Below, piece by piece: positions 56,596-64,000 of a stretch of 64,000 nt of DNA. Where the stretch lies: the NCBI GenBank assembly GCA_963738625.1, contig CAVTXH010000019.1, positions 248,001-312,000 of the forward strand, read 5' to 3'. The notes below the pieces were generated by a model. That model did not search any database. It saw only the letters and a program-made list of their open reading frames with translations, and was not told where the DNA came from. Each line of letters opens with the position of its first letter. The stretch's first letter is position 1. The DNA comes from UBA7672 sp963738625. Its GTDB lineage: Bacteria > Pseudomonadota > Alphaproteobacteria > Caulobacterales > Hyphomonadaceae. A program made the position numbers and the translations under genes.

Positions 56596-57615
56596 ATGAC
56601 CGCCATCACAAAAGGCCTCGTCACCATCTTCGGCTACGGCCCTGCCGGCGAAGCCGCCGCCGACCGCCTCCGCGCCCGCGGGCAGGCCATCCGCATCGTC
56701 CAGCGCAAGCGCCCCGCCAATCTTCCGGCTGGCGTCGAGTTCATGACCTGTGACGCGCTCGACGCCGGCCAGGTTCTTCGCGCCATGACTGGCGCCGAGC
56801 AGGCCGTCATCACCATCGGCTTCGAATACAGCGGCAAGGTATGGAAGCAGGTCTGGCCCAAAGCGATGGCGAACTTCATTGCCGCCGCCGAAGCGACCCG
56901 CGCCCGCATCGTCCACATCGACAACATGTACATGTACGGGTCGCAGAGCGCCCCGCTGCATGAGGACATGCCTCTCACCGCTTATGGCCGGAAGCCCGCT
57001 GCCCGCTCCGTAGCGACTGCCGTGTGGCTCAAGGCCGCCCGCGAAGGCCGCATCCGCTGGACAGCCCTTCGCGCTCCCGACTTTTACGGCGCCGGCGTCG
57101 ACCGCTCGCACCTCGGCGAAACCGGCCTCGGCGCCATTGCGCGGGGCAAGTCCGCCATGCTGCTGATGCAGCCCGACCAGCCGCACGCCTTCGCCTACGT
57201 TCCTGACATCGCCCGCGCCGCCGTCAGCCTGCTCGACGCTCCAGACGACGCCTTCAACCAGGCCTGGCACGTCCCCTGCGCCCCCACGCGCACGCCGCGG
57301 CAGCTGCTGCAGATTGGCGCCGACGCGCTCGGCCAGAAGCTGAAACTGATGGCGATGCCCACCCTCATGCTCCGCGCTATCGGCGTCTTCTCGCCCTCTT
57401 TGCGCGAATACGTCGAGATGCGCTTCACCTGGAACCGCCCCTACCATGTCGACGCCACGAAGTTCTCGCGCCGCTTCTGGTCAGACGCCACGCCTTTCGA
57501 GGTCGGCATCCCCCTAACCGTGCGCGCCTTCCGTGCAGCCCTTGCCCAAACAAGGGATGGCCAAGAAATAAGAGCGAGCAGGGGCCGCACCCCTGCCAGA
57601 ACCGCCACGCCGTAA
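56596..57615 (+). CDS. NAD(P)-binding epimerase/dehydratase-like protein
   Basis: The 339-residue protein has a Rossmann start (LVTIFGYGPAGEAAADRL, with the variant GYGPAG), the MTGAEQAVITIGFEYSG segment, NMYMYG with the tyrosine of the SDR-like YxxxK site at some distance (AYGRKPAARS), and APDFYGAGVDR. It belongs to the extended SDR group (NAD-dependent epimerase/dehydratase, NmrA-like). aaggagc precedes the ATG at 56596. It is most likely regulated by the divergent LysR protein. Substrate unknown; the last ~15 residues are a basic tail. Confidence 0.82.
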   Translation: MTAITKGLVTIFGYGPAGEAAADRLRARGQAIRIVQRKRPANLPAGVEFMTCDALDAGQVLRAMTGAEQAVITIGFEYSGKVWKQVWPKAMANFIAAAEATRARIVHIDNMYMYGSQSAPLHEDMPLTAYGRKPAARSVATAVWLKAAREGRIRWTALRAPDFYGAGVDRSHLGETGLGAIARGKSAMLLMQPDQPHAFAYVPDIARAAVSLLDAPDDAFNQAWHVPCAPTRTPRQLLQIGADALGQKLKLMAMPTLMLRAIGVFSPSLREYVEMRFTWNRPYHVDATKFSRRFWSDATPFEVGIPLTVRAFRAALAQTRDGQEIRASRGRTPARTATP

Positions 57616-57634
57616 CGTGCCTTGAACCTCCCCA

Positions 57635-57663
57635 CCCACAGGCGGATAGTCTCCGCCTGTGGG
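57635..57663. other. 12-bp hairpin before the channel-like gene
   Basis: A perfect 12-bp stem (cccacaggcgga / tccgcctgtggg) with a tagtc loop lies 20 nt after the epimerase stop and 20 nt before the next ATG. No T tract follows, so it is not a classical terminator; it may stabilise or attenuate the downstream transcript. Confidence 0.5.
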
Positions 57664-57683
57664 CACTGGAGGGAGAGACGCCG

Positions 57684-58049
57684 ATGGCGCTGTTCAATTT
57701 CGATTACAAGGAAACCCCGCTGGCCTCGCCCGCACGATTTGCCGGGCGGATGCTGGCCAATATCGTTGTCGCCCTGGTGCTTGTCGGCATCGCCCTCGGC
57801 GTCGGCATCTATGGCTACCAGTCTACCGAAGGCATGCCGCTGATCGACGCCTTCCTCAACGCCGCCATGCTGCTCGGCGGCATGGGCCCCGTCGCCCCCG
57901 AACTCCACACAGAAGCCGGCAAACTGTTCGCCGGCCTTTATGCGATGGGGTGCGGTCTCGTCCTCGTGCTGGTCTCGGGCATCGTGCTCGCGCCCGTCTT
58001 TCATCGCGTCCTGCACGCGCTGCATGTCGATGACGACGACAAAGCCTGA
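57684..58049 (+). CDS. Two-helix pore-like membrane protein
   Basis: The 121-residue protein has two membrane helices (about 23-46 and 85-108) with a hydrophobic loop between them. The loop (DAFLNAAMLLGGMGPVAP) occupies the place of the pore helix and TVGYGD filter of two-helix potassium channels, and the second helix begins LFAGLYAMGCGLVLVLVSGIVL. The filter is LLGGMGP, so conduction would differ or be absent. ggaggg precedes the ATG at 57684. It converges with the TIR gene, with 4 nt between stops. Function is unknown. Confidence 0.6.
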   Translation: MALFNFDYKETPLASPARFAGRMLANIVVALVLVGIALGVGIYGYQSTEGMPLIDAFLNAAMLLGGMGPVAPELHTEAGKLFAGLYAMGCGLVLVLVSGIVLAPVFHRVLHALHVDDDDKA

Positions 58050-58053
58050 ACGG

Positions 58054-59334
58054 TTAGCTGGACTTTCGGGTCGCCGTGAACGGACAGTTCGAGCCGGGGC
58101 CTAGCGTCGCCGTCCCGCTGTAGAAACCGTCGCGGCCCGCACCGACGGCCTCAAGCCCCAGCACTTGTCCGTTGTCGAACTTTAGGGCGCCTGTGGCTCG
58201 GATTTCGTACGGCGTGTTGAAAGACATGGTTAGGAACGTTTCACCGCCGTTGCCAGGATTTCCAAACCGCCTGAAGAACTGCCCGGCCGAGAATTTTGCG
58301 TCCGGCTCCTGAAGCTTGGCGCCGCCGGCGCACGACGCGAATACCGTCCATATGCCGTTGACCGGGCCGGTGTCCGCCGCTGCAGTCGAGGGGGCGGTCG
58401 CCTGCGCCGGCGGCGCGGCGGACGGTTTGGTCTGTGGAGGCGTGAGGGAAGCCAGCGCGGAGCGAGCGGCATCCGCATAAGGGCCGGTCGGATATTTTTC
58501 CAGGAAGTCCGCATACGCCTTCGCGATGTTGGCCTTGCGCGCCTCTTTCCAGGCCGCATCCATCTCCCGTGCGGAGGCTTCAGCGTCGGGTTTGGCGTCG
58601 GCGGGCGCGGGCGGGACGACGGTTTCGGGAACTACAGTTTGGGCGGGCTCGTTGTGCGCCGGCATCAGGACGTCGCGAAAAATGTAAGCGCCCACGCCCG
58701 CTGCCGCCACGACCACAATCGCAACGGCGAGAAGCAGAGGCGCCCCTTTGCCTTTCGAGTCCTTGCTTGCCGACGCCAGAGCGCTCAACCGCCCCTTCGC
58801 AAGGCTCGCGAAATTCCCGCCTGGATACCGCTTCAGGTACGAGCGCAGATCGGCGGCGTCCGTGCTGTCTTTGATCGACTGCCAGTAGACCAGCTCGACG
58901 TCGGGCAGCGCCACTGCCGCGCCGGACGATTTTTCAGCCTTCCGCTTCTGCGCCTTGGCGGCGATGTCGGATGTGTAGGCCCGCCATTCCGGATCGTTCC
59001 GGTCGCCTGTCCATGTGGAGAGGTCGGCGGTCTGGACCAGCACGAATGCCGTTGGCAAGTCGCACGGCTCCACCATGGCGGGCGCCAACGCGCCGTTGCG
59101 GTCGCCGATCGTGGCCTCCGACCGCACCCATCTCGATTTCACGGACTGTTTGGACCACAGGACCACGACGACCAAAGCCGTCCGCAGCTCCCGGTCGATG
59201 ACCTCCTGATAATCCTCGCCCGCCTGCAGCGAGTGATCGTACCAGACCTCGAAGCCTTCAGCCTGCAGCGTCTGGGAAATCAGGCGCGCGCGGGCGTGAT
59301 CCTCCGACTTGTAGGAAACAAAAATATCCGCCAT
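58054..59334 (-). CDS. TIR-domain transmembrane protein with YP-type repeats (copy 2)
   Basis: The 426-residue protein starts with a TIR domain (ADIFVSYKSEDHA at 2-14) including the WxxxE motif RWVRSE (W69, E73). Next comes a YWQSIKDSTDAADLRSYLKRYPGG repeat (~150-173), one membrane helix (~199-219), a proline/alanine linker and a second related repeat (AWKEARKANIAKAYADFLEKYPTG, ~261-284). An exposed C-terminal domain (~325-426) ends GPGSNCPFTATRKSS. The TIR part is paralogous to that at 7043-7942. The membrane topology puts the TIR in the cytoplasm and the tail outside. The ATG at 59334 starts the TIR; the frame to 59385 is rejected. Confidence 0.85.
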   Translation of the reverse strand: MADIFVSYKSEDHARARLISQTLQAEGFEVWYDHSLQAGEDYQEVIDRELRTALVVVVLWSKQSVKSRWVRSEATIGDRNGALAPAMVEPCDLPTAFVLVQTADLSTWTGDRNDPEWRAYTSDIAAKAQKRKAEKSSGAAVALPDVELVYWQSIKDSTDAADLRSYLKRYPGGNFASLAKGRLSALASASKDSKGKGAPLLLAVAIVVVAAAGVGAYIFRDVLMPAHNEPAQTVVPETVVPPAPADAKPDAEASAREMDAAWKEARKANIAKAYADFLEKYPTGPYADAARSALASLTPPQTKPSAAPPAQATAPSTAAADTGPVNGIWTVFASCAGGAKLQEPDAKFSAGQFFRRFGNPGNGGETFLTMSFNTPYEIRATGALKFDNGQVLGLEAVGAGRDGFYSGTATLGPGSNCPFTATRKSS

Positions 59335-59454
59335 CTCGCAGGGGCTCCCCACTCCCGCCGGGGACATACTAGTGTGTCCGTGCATCGACAGCCAGCCCCG
59401 CGCTAGCTAGCCGCCCATAACCCGAGGGCAGGCGGGGGGAGGACAGGAGGAACA

Positions 59455-60684
59455 GTGAACCAGTCCACGCGCAGCTACGACGTCATCGTCTATGGCGCCA
59501 CCGGCTTCACCGGCCGGCTGGTCGCCGAGCACATGCTTGCGAAATATGGCATGGGCGGCGAGACGCGCTGGGCTATCGCCGGACGCAGCCGATCGAAGCT
59601 GGAAGCCGTGCGCAAAGAGATCGGCGCGCCGGACGCCCTGCCGCTGGTGGTCGCGGACGCGTCCGATCCCGCATCGCTCGCCGCGATGGCTGGATCAACG
59701 AAGGTCGTCATCACCACGGTCGGACCCTACCAGCTCTACGGCGAGCCATTGGTCGCCGCCTGCAGCGAGGCGGGCACAGACTATGTCGACCTCTGCGGCG
59801 AACCGGCCTGGATGGCGGCGATGATCGCAAAGTACGACGCCAAGGCGAAGGCCTCCGGCGCACGCATCGTATTTTCATGCGGGTTCGACTCGATCCCGTT
59901 CGATCTCGGCGTCGTGTTCATCGAAGCGCAGGCGAAGCAGAGGTTCGGCGCGCCGCTGTCGCGCGTGCGCGGCCGGGTGCGCAGGATGAAGGGCGGGTTC
60001 TCCGGCGGCACGGTCGCCAGCCTGATGGCGACGCTGGAAGCGTCAAAGCGCGATCCGTCAATGCTGAAGACGCTTGCCAATCCCTTCGCCCTGACGCCGG
60101 GCTTCACCGGTCCGCCGCAACCGGCAGGCGATAAGGCGCTGCACGACGAAGCAGCGGGCGCTTGGGCTGCGCCGTTCGTGATGGCGAGCATCAACACCAA
60201 GAACGTGCATCGCACCAACTTCCTGCTCGGCAGGCCGTTCGGCGACGACTTTGTCTATGACGAGATGGCGCTGACAGGCGAAGGCCCGAAGGGAAAGAGC
60301 CGCGCCAACGCCGCCGCGACGGGTGCGGCTGTCACCAACGCGCTGCTGGGCTTTGCGCCGACGCGGGCCTTGCTGCGGCAGTTCGCGCTGCCCAAGCCGG
60401 GGCAGGGCCCGACGAAGGAGCAGCGCGAGACCGGCATGTTCGACGTGCTGATGGTCGGCGACACGAAGGACGGACGCAGGCTCCGCGCGGGCGTGAAGGG
60501 CGACAGGGATCCCGGCTATGGCTGCACGTCGAAGATGATCGGCGAGAGCGCGATGTGCCTCGCCCGCGACGTCGGGGGCGACAGGACAGGCGGAGGCGTG
60601 TGGACGCCGGGCGCGGCGATGGGCGAGGCGCTTATCAAGCGGCTGGAAGCGAATGCCGGGATGAAGTTCGCACTCGAGAACTGA
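59455..60684 (+). CDS. Saccharopine-dehydrogenase-like NADP-binding protein (trans-acting enoyl reductase type)
   Basis: The 409-residue protein has a Rossmann domain, DVIVYGATGFTGRLVAEHM (8-26), VADASDPASLAAMAGSTKVVI and the LCGEPAWMAAMI motif, with SCGFDSIPFDLGV typical of this group. Members are involved in phenolic-glycolipid synthesis in mycobacteria; in other bacteria the role is unclear. The start is a GTG at 59455 with an excellent aggagg box upstream. It diverges from the TIR gene and has a 20-nt gap to the next convergent gene. Confidence 0.85.
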   Translation: MNQSTRSYDVIVYGATGFTGRLVAEHMLAKYGMGGETRWAIAGRSRSKLEAVRKEIGAPDALPLVVADASDPASLAAMAGSTKVVITTVGPYQLYGEPLVAACSEAGTDYVDLCGEPAWMAAMIAKYDAKAKASGARIVFSCGFDSIPFDLGVVFIEAQAKQRFGAPLSRVRGRVRRMKGGFSGGTVASLMATLEASKRDPSMLKTLANPFALTPGFTGPPQPAGDKALHDEAAGAWAAPFVMASINTKNVHRTNFLLGRPFGDDFVYDEMALTGEGPKGKSRANAAATGAAVTNALLGFAPTRALLRQFALPKPGQGPTKEQRETGMFDVLMVGDTKDGRRLRAGVKGDRDPGYGCTSKMIGESAMCLARDVGGDRTGGGVWTPGAAMGEALIKRLEANAGMKFALEN

Positions 60685-60704
60685 CGGCGCCGCGGAAAAT
60701 CAGC

Positions 60705-61298
60705 TCAGAAATCTTCCTGCTTGCCCAGCTTGGCGAGCGCATCCTTCGCCTTGTCCGATCCCAGCGCCGCGCCGCGCTCATACCAGGTCTTCGCCTTGGC
60801 GACGTCGTGCATGAACGTGTCCTGCTCGTACATCAGCCCGACGGCGAGTATGGCTTCGATGTGGTCCTGGTTCGCGGCCTTTTCCAACATCCTCAGGCCG
60901 GAATTGGGCTTCAGCTGATAGCCCTCCAGCCCATAGGCCATGCGCGTGCCGACCCACAGCTGGGCGTCGGCATTGCCTGCTTTCACGGCGGCTTCCATGT
61001 CTTCGAAGCCGCCCTGCTGCATGGTGTATTCTGGCGACTTCAGCCGCGCCGACCCGCGATGGAAAAGCGCAAAGCCGTTTCCGGCATCGGCGAGATCGTC
61101 AATCTTCGCTTCGTCGCCCGCCAGCGCATCGAACGCGGCCTTCTGCTCGGCCTGCTTTTGTTTTTCTTCCGCCGCTGGATCGGGCGCTGCCGCCGTTTCC
61201 GTTTTCGCCCCTTCGGCGCCAGTCGCGGTTTTGACCGGTCCGCAGGAAGCGGCCAGCATCGTCAAGGCGAGTCCGGTGGATAACAGCTCAAGCCTCAT
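60705..61298 (-). CDS. Sel1-repeat lipoprotein
   Basis: The 197-residue protein has a signal peptide with the lipobox LAASC (C19). It then has a charged, lysine/glutamine-rich stretch and Sel1-like alpha-helical repeats: NADAQLWVGTRMAYGLEGY, SGLRMLEKAANQDHIEAILAVGLMYEQ and AKTWYERGAALGSDKAKDALAKLG. Sel1 proteins act as scaffolds for protein-protein interaction. The ATG at 61298 is used. It is same-strand with leuD, 23 nt after its stop. Confidence 0.8.
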   Translation of the reverse strand: MRLELLSTGLALTMLAASCGPVKTATGAEGAKTETAAAPDPAAEEKQKQAEQKAAFDALAGDEAKIDDLADAGNGFALFHRGSARLKSPEYTMQQGGFEDMEAAVKAGNADAQLWVGTRMAYGLEGYQLKPNSGLRMLEKAANQDHIEAILAVGLMYEQDTFMHDVAKAKTWYERGAALGSDKAKDALAKLGKQEDF

Positions 61299-61321
61299 GT
61301 CGTTCCCCGTTTTACGCCGGC

Positions 61322-61927
61322 TCAGGCCAGCCAGGGCTGGGCAAGCTTTCGCTTCTCCTCGAACGCGGTGATCGCGCTGGCGTGCTGCAGGCTTTCGCCG
61401 ATGTCGTCGAGCCCGGCCAGCAGGCTTGCCTTGCGTCCCTGGTCGATGTCGAACGTGTGCACCTTGCCGTCCGGCGCCGTCACGGTCTGGGCGGCGAGGT
61501 CGATGGTGAAGATGTGGTTGGGCCCACCCGCCTGGTCGAGCAGCTTCTCCACCACGTCGCGCGGCAGCACCACCGGCAGCAGGCCGTTCTTAAAGCAGTT
61601 GTTGTAGAAGATGTCCGCAAAGCTCGGCGCGATCACGCAGCTCAACCCCTGGTCCAGCAGCGCCCACGGCGCGTGTTCGCGCGACGAGCCGCAGCCGAAA
61701 TTCTCCTTGGCGATCAGGATCGAGGCTTTGGCGTAGGCCGGCTTGTTCAGCACGAAGCCGGGATCGGGCGAGCCGTCCGCCTTGGTCTTGAAGTCGTAGA
61801 AGAGGCCCCTGGCCAGCCCCTCGCGCGACACGGTCTTGAGGAACTGCTTCGGGATGATCTGGTCGGTGTCGACATTGGCGATCGGCAGCGGCGCGGCGGT
61901 TCCGGTGAGCTGGGTGAAGGGTTTCAT
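61322..61927 (-). CDS. leuD: 3-isopropylmalate dehydratase small subunit
   Basis: The 201-residue protein shows IANVDTDQIIPKQFLKTV, FVLNKPAYAKASILIAKENFGCGSSREHAPWAL and APSFADIFYNNCFKNGLLPV, the swivel domain of isopropylmalate isomerase. It pairs with LeuC, whose [4Fe-4S] subunit holds the cluster; leuC is not in the window. The ATG at 61927 overlaps the upstream VOC gene stop (atga), so the two are translationally coupled. Confidence 0.95.
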   Translation of the reverse strand: MKPFTQLTGTAAPLPIANVDTDQIIPKQFLKTVSREGLARGLFYDFKTKADGSPDPGFVLNKPAYAKASILIAKENFGCGSSREHAPWALLDQGLSCVIAPSFADIFYNNCFKNGLLPVVLPRDVVEKLLDQAGGPNHIFTIDLAAQTVTAPDGKVHTFDIDQGRKASLLAGLDDIGESLQHASAITAFEEKRKLAQPWLA

Positions 61928-62781
61928 GCGTCCCCGCTAGCGGGTTCGGCCGACAGGATCAATGTCGGCGTGTTGAGCGTGCCGTCCCGGACGGTGAACA
62001 CCCTGGTGTTCGGTCGCCTTCCGGCGCGGATGTCCGAGACCGAAAACTTCGCCTTGGCGAGCCGCTGATGGGTCGCCTCAATGTCCGGCGCAATCCAGGA
62101 AAGGCCCCACAGCTTGTCCGGCTGGTTGCCTGTCCCGGCCGACAGCTTGTGGGCCAGTTCGATGGTCAACCCGCCGATGCGAAAGAACAGCAGCCGCATG
62201 CCCCAGTCCGGGTTCGACCGGTCCAGCGCCAGGCGCAATCCCAACCGGGCGCCATAGAAAGCGACCGCGCGTTCCGGATTGGCCGTGTTGATCACCACAT
62301 GGTCGAGGCCGGAAATCGCTCCGGGCGCCGGCTTGTAGACCAGCGGGTCGGGCTTCTTCCGCTCCAGCGCGAAGATGCGGACGCCGTGGGTCACGCTGTC
62401 GTCGAGACGCAGGCGCGACCAGTAGCGCGCCTTGCCGTTCGAGGGATCGGTGCTTTCCCCCAGAACGATCTCCTCCGGCTTCAGCGCCCTGCGGTCGAAT
62501 AGCGCCCGTGCTTCCTGGGCGCTTTCGGTCGCGAAGATCAGCGATTTCAACCCCGCGCCGTCTTGGTCGATCATCGCATGCAGGCGCCTCGCGAGCGGCC
62601 CGCCGCCGGTCGGCGCCATGATCTCCAGCGCCGTGTTGTGAAGCTGGAAGATGACAGTGGCGGTCCCGCCAGGGTCGGTCGAGCGCCAGTCTGGCTCCCG
62701 GCCGAGCAGGGCGGCATAGGCCGCTTCGCCGTCATCGATCGAAGGGCAGACCAGGAGAACGTGGTCGAGGCCAGTAATCAT
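61924..62781 (-). CDS. VOC-family protein with two glyoxalase modules
   Basis: The 285-residue protein has two vicinal-oxygen-chelate modules: residues 1-120 (ITGLDHVLLVCPSIDDGEAAYAAL) and 150-285 (ISGLDHVVINTANPERAVAFYGARLGLRL and IELAHKLSAG). This matches glyoxalase-like proteins, some of which are dioxygenases. The ATG at 62781 is used. Its stop overlaps the leuD start by 4 nt, and a GNAT gene lies 21 nt upstream, suggesting a GNAT-VOC-leuD transcript. Confidence 0.83.
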   Translation of the reverse strand: MITGLDHVLLVCPSIDDGEAAYAALLGREPDWRSTDPGGTATVIFQLHNTALEIMAPTGGGPLARRLHAMIDQDGAGLKSLIFATESAQEARALFDRRALKPEEIVLGESTDPSNGKARYWSRLRLDDSVTHGVRIFALERKKPDPLVYKPAPGAISGLDHVVINTANPERAVAFYGARLGLRLALDRSNPDWGMRLLFFRIGGLTIELAHKLSAGTGNQPDKLWGLSWIAPDIEATHQRLAKAKFSVSDIRAGRRPNTRVFTVRDGTLNTPTLILSAEPASGDA

Positions 62782-62802
62782 CTGCCGGTATTCATCTAGG
62801 GA

Positions 62803-63480
62803 TCATCGAAGTCCGCGAAAGGATTCGAGCGTGTTTACCTGACCACCATCAGGCGCAAAATTGCCTGGCGCAAGCCACTGGTCCAAGGCAGTCCTTATTG
62901 ATTGCCACTGCGTGTCGGTGATCGAGTACCAGGCCGTGTCCCGGGACTTGCCCTTGGTCACCATGTCGTTTCGGAATACTCCCTCGAAACCGAATCCGAA
63001 TCGCTCGGCCGCCCGCCTGGACGCCTCATTGCTGAAATTGCATTTCCACTCGTACCGGCGGTAGCCGAGCCCGTCGAACACATGCCTCGCCATCAGGGCG
63101 AAGGCCTCGGTCGCCTCTGGCGTCCGTTTCAGCTTGTCGCCGAAAGCCACACAGCCGATCTCCGCGCTGCCATGCGCCTCCCTGATCCGCATGTAGGTCG
63201 CCATGCCGAGGATTTCGGCAGTATCCGTCCGACGGATGACCATCGTCCGCCAGCCTTCGCCGTCACGGGCGTGCGCGAGGAATTTTTCAAGCGAGGACTC
63301 ATCCGTGAACGGGCCGACCGGCATGTATCGCCAGAGCGGCTCGCGCTCCTGTCCGCCCACGGCTGCGAACAGACCGGCGCCATGCACTTCCCAGTCGAGC
63401 GGCTCAAGCCGGACGCGAGCGCCGTCGAGTGCGACGAGCCCAGGCGTCTCCCGCTTTGTCCAGGTGGAAAGGTCGGTCAT
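62803..63480 (-). CDS. GNAT N-acetyltransferase (RimJ/RimL-like)
   Basis: The 225-residue protein has VRLEPLDWEVHGAGLFAAVG, the TMVIRRTDTAEILGMATYMRIREAHGSAEIGCV beta region, ATEAFALMARHVFDGLGYRRYEWKCN and NEASRRAAERFGFGFEGVFRNDMVTKGKSRDTAWYSIT. This is the RimJ/RimL-type acetyltransferase fold. The alpha-amino, ribosomal or small-molecule target is unknown. The ATG at 63480 is used. The last ~25 residues form a polar tail. Confidence 0.87.
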   Translation of the reverse strand: MTDLSTWTKRETPGLVALDGARVRLEPLDWEVHGAGLFAAVGGQEREPLWRYMPVGPFTDESSLEKFLAHARDGEGWRTMVIRRTDTAEILGMATYMRIREAHGSAEIGCVAFGDKLKRTPEATEAFALMARHVFDGLGYRRYEWKCNFSNEASRRAAERFGFGFEGVFRNDMVTKGKSRDTAWYSITDTQWQSIRTALDQWLAPGNFAPDGGQVNTLESFRGLR

Positions 63481-63971
63481 CGGGCGGGATTAAGCTCCGC
63501 CCCGAACCTAAGCAAGCGCGCTCAAGCCTCTCTCCGAATCGCACGCCTCACATTGTCCGCCACAATCGGAACAGAATTCACGCACGGCGCCCGCACAGCC
63601 TTCGCCGCCTCGCGCGACAGACGAGAAGCGTCCCAATCCGGTTAGTACGCTTCTGCTTGGTGGGCGGCTGTGCAGCGATGCGCGCGCGTCATCGTCTTCA
63701 GGCTGGAAACGCATTGGCGCAAACGCCGTTCGCGCTGCATTTGTTGTGAACGCAAGTTCAGGAAAGAGCGACGGAAAAGACACACCAAAGCGCGAGCTGA
63801 ATACGCCTTCATTCTGATGGCGGAATCCGCTCCCACATCACTGCAGATGGCGGTGTTTCGACGCAATCGCGTCGCACTGCCGCCTGCGTCTGCTGGCGTG
63901 ATGCAAGCATCGGAACCGAAAGCAGGTTCCGGACATTTGGCTAGAGGCCCCGAAAGGAGAAGGGCGAGGAC
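63481..63971. other. 491-nt region without a recognised gene
   Basis: Short frames exist on both strands but none shows homology or a good ribosome-binding site. A 7-bp hairpin (cggaacc-gaaagca-ggttccg, 63911-63931) lies 41 nt before the next ATG. The region probably contains the promoters of the divergent GNAT gene and the gene that begins at 63972. Confidence 0.5.
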
Positions 63972-64000
63972 ATGACGACCCACGTCTCACTCTCGAAAGC
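63972..64000 (+). CDS. Start of an unidentified gene (cut by the window end)
   Basis: An ATG at 63972 is preceded by agggcgagga, a good ribosome-binding site, and opens a frame reading MTTHVSLSK to the window end. Nine residues are too few to identify the product. Confidence 0.45.

Noticed and set aside
63642..63983. Short frames on both strands near the right end
   Set aside because: No ribosome-binding site, no homology and no consistent composition; treated as intergenic.

Overview
The window is high-GC chromosomal DNA from an alphaproteobacterium. The best lineage markers are an RcdA-type CtrA-degradation adaptor next to a DUF1192 gene, a cysteine-free ribosomal protein L31, an alphaproteobacterial MsbA-like exporter, and the tkt/gap/pgk/fba, sdhCDA, trmD-rplS and leuB/asd gene groups. 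I infer a Caulobacterales/Hyphomonadaceae-like organism; no rRNA or other decisive marker is present. No tRNA, rRNA, insertion sequence, prophage or CRISPR array was seen. Genes are dense and many neighbours overlap by 4 nt.

Layout. 1-4.1 kb: quinone oxidoreductase (cut by the window edge), DUF1192, rcdA, rpmE, ABC exporter. 4.1-7 kb: DUF533 protein, a long palindromic repeat, inositol monophosphatase, a DUF4282 membrane protein, thiE. 7-9.5 kb: a putative signalling/conflict block with a membrane TIR protein, a DUF1272 protein and a fusion of a deoxyribosyltransferase-like domain to a phospholipase-D-like domain. 9.7-19 kb: central carbon metabolism on the minus strand (tkt, gap, a DUF6173-like gene, pgk and, after three other genes, fba), then DUF4164 and zapA divergently on the plus strand. 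19-29.3 kb: DUF3137 protein, amidohydrolase, a BrnT/BrnA toxin-antitoxin pair, secreted hydrolases, a dicarboxylate symporter and an alpha/beta-hydrolase lipoprotein. 29.4-31.5 kb: trmD-rplS and tonB. 31.8-33.5 kb: a compact aquaporin-arsC-acetyltransferase operon that looks like an arsenic/arsinothricin resistance unit. 33.5-41.6 kb: succinate dehydrogenase, with sdhB separated from sdhCDA by four unrelated genes and a patch of repeats. 41.7-51.3 kb: amidotransferase, mesaconyl-CoA hydratase and a malyl-CoA lyase/thioesterase relative (ethylmalonyl-CoA pathway), two beta-lactamase-like serine hydrolases, pyridoxal kinase, ogt, a metallophosphatase and an Hpt protein. 51.3-63.5 kb: an orphan terminator that suggests a small RNA, rarD, a divergent aspartate-semialdehyde dehydrogenase, leuB, a LysR regulator with its divergent epimerase target, a two-helix channel-like protein, a second TIR protein, a saccharopine-dehydrogenase-like enzyme, a Sel1-type lipoprotein, leuD, a VOC protein and a GNAT.

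The observations I would follow first are: two paralogous TIR-transmembrane proteins that both keep the WxxxE catalytic-type motif, one of them beside the deoxyribosyltransferase/PLD-like fusion; an aspartate-semialdehyde dehydrogenase homologue whose nucleophile cysteine position holds glycine; the minimal ars operon; the BrnT gene whose reading frame runs 176 nt into brnA; the orphan intrinsic terminator near 51.6 kb; and a two-helix pore-like protein with an abnormal filter. Start codons were chosen from ribosome-binding sites and homologue lengths remembered from the families, not from searches.
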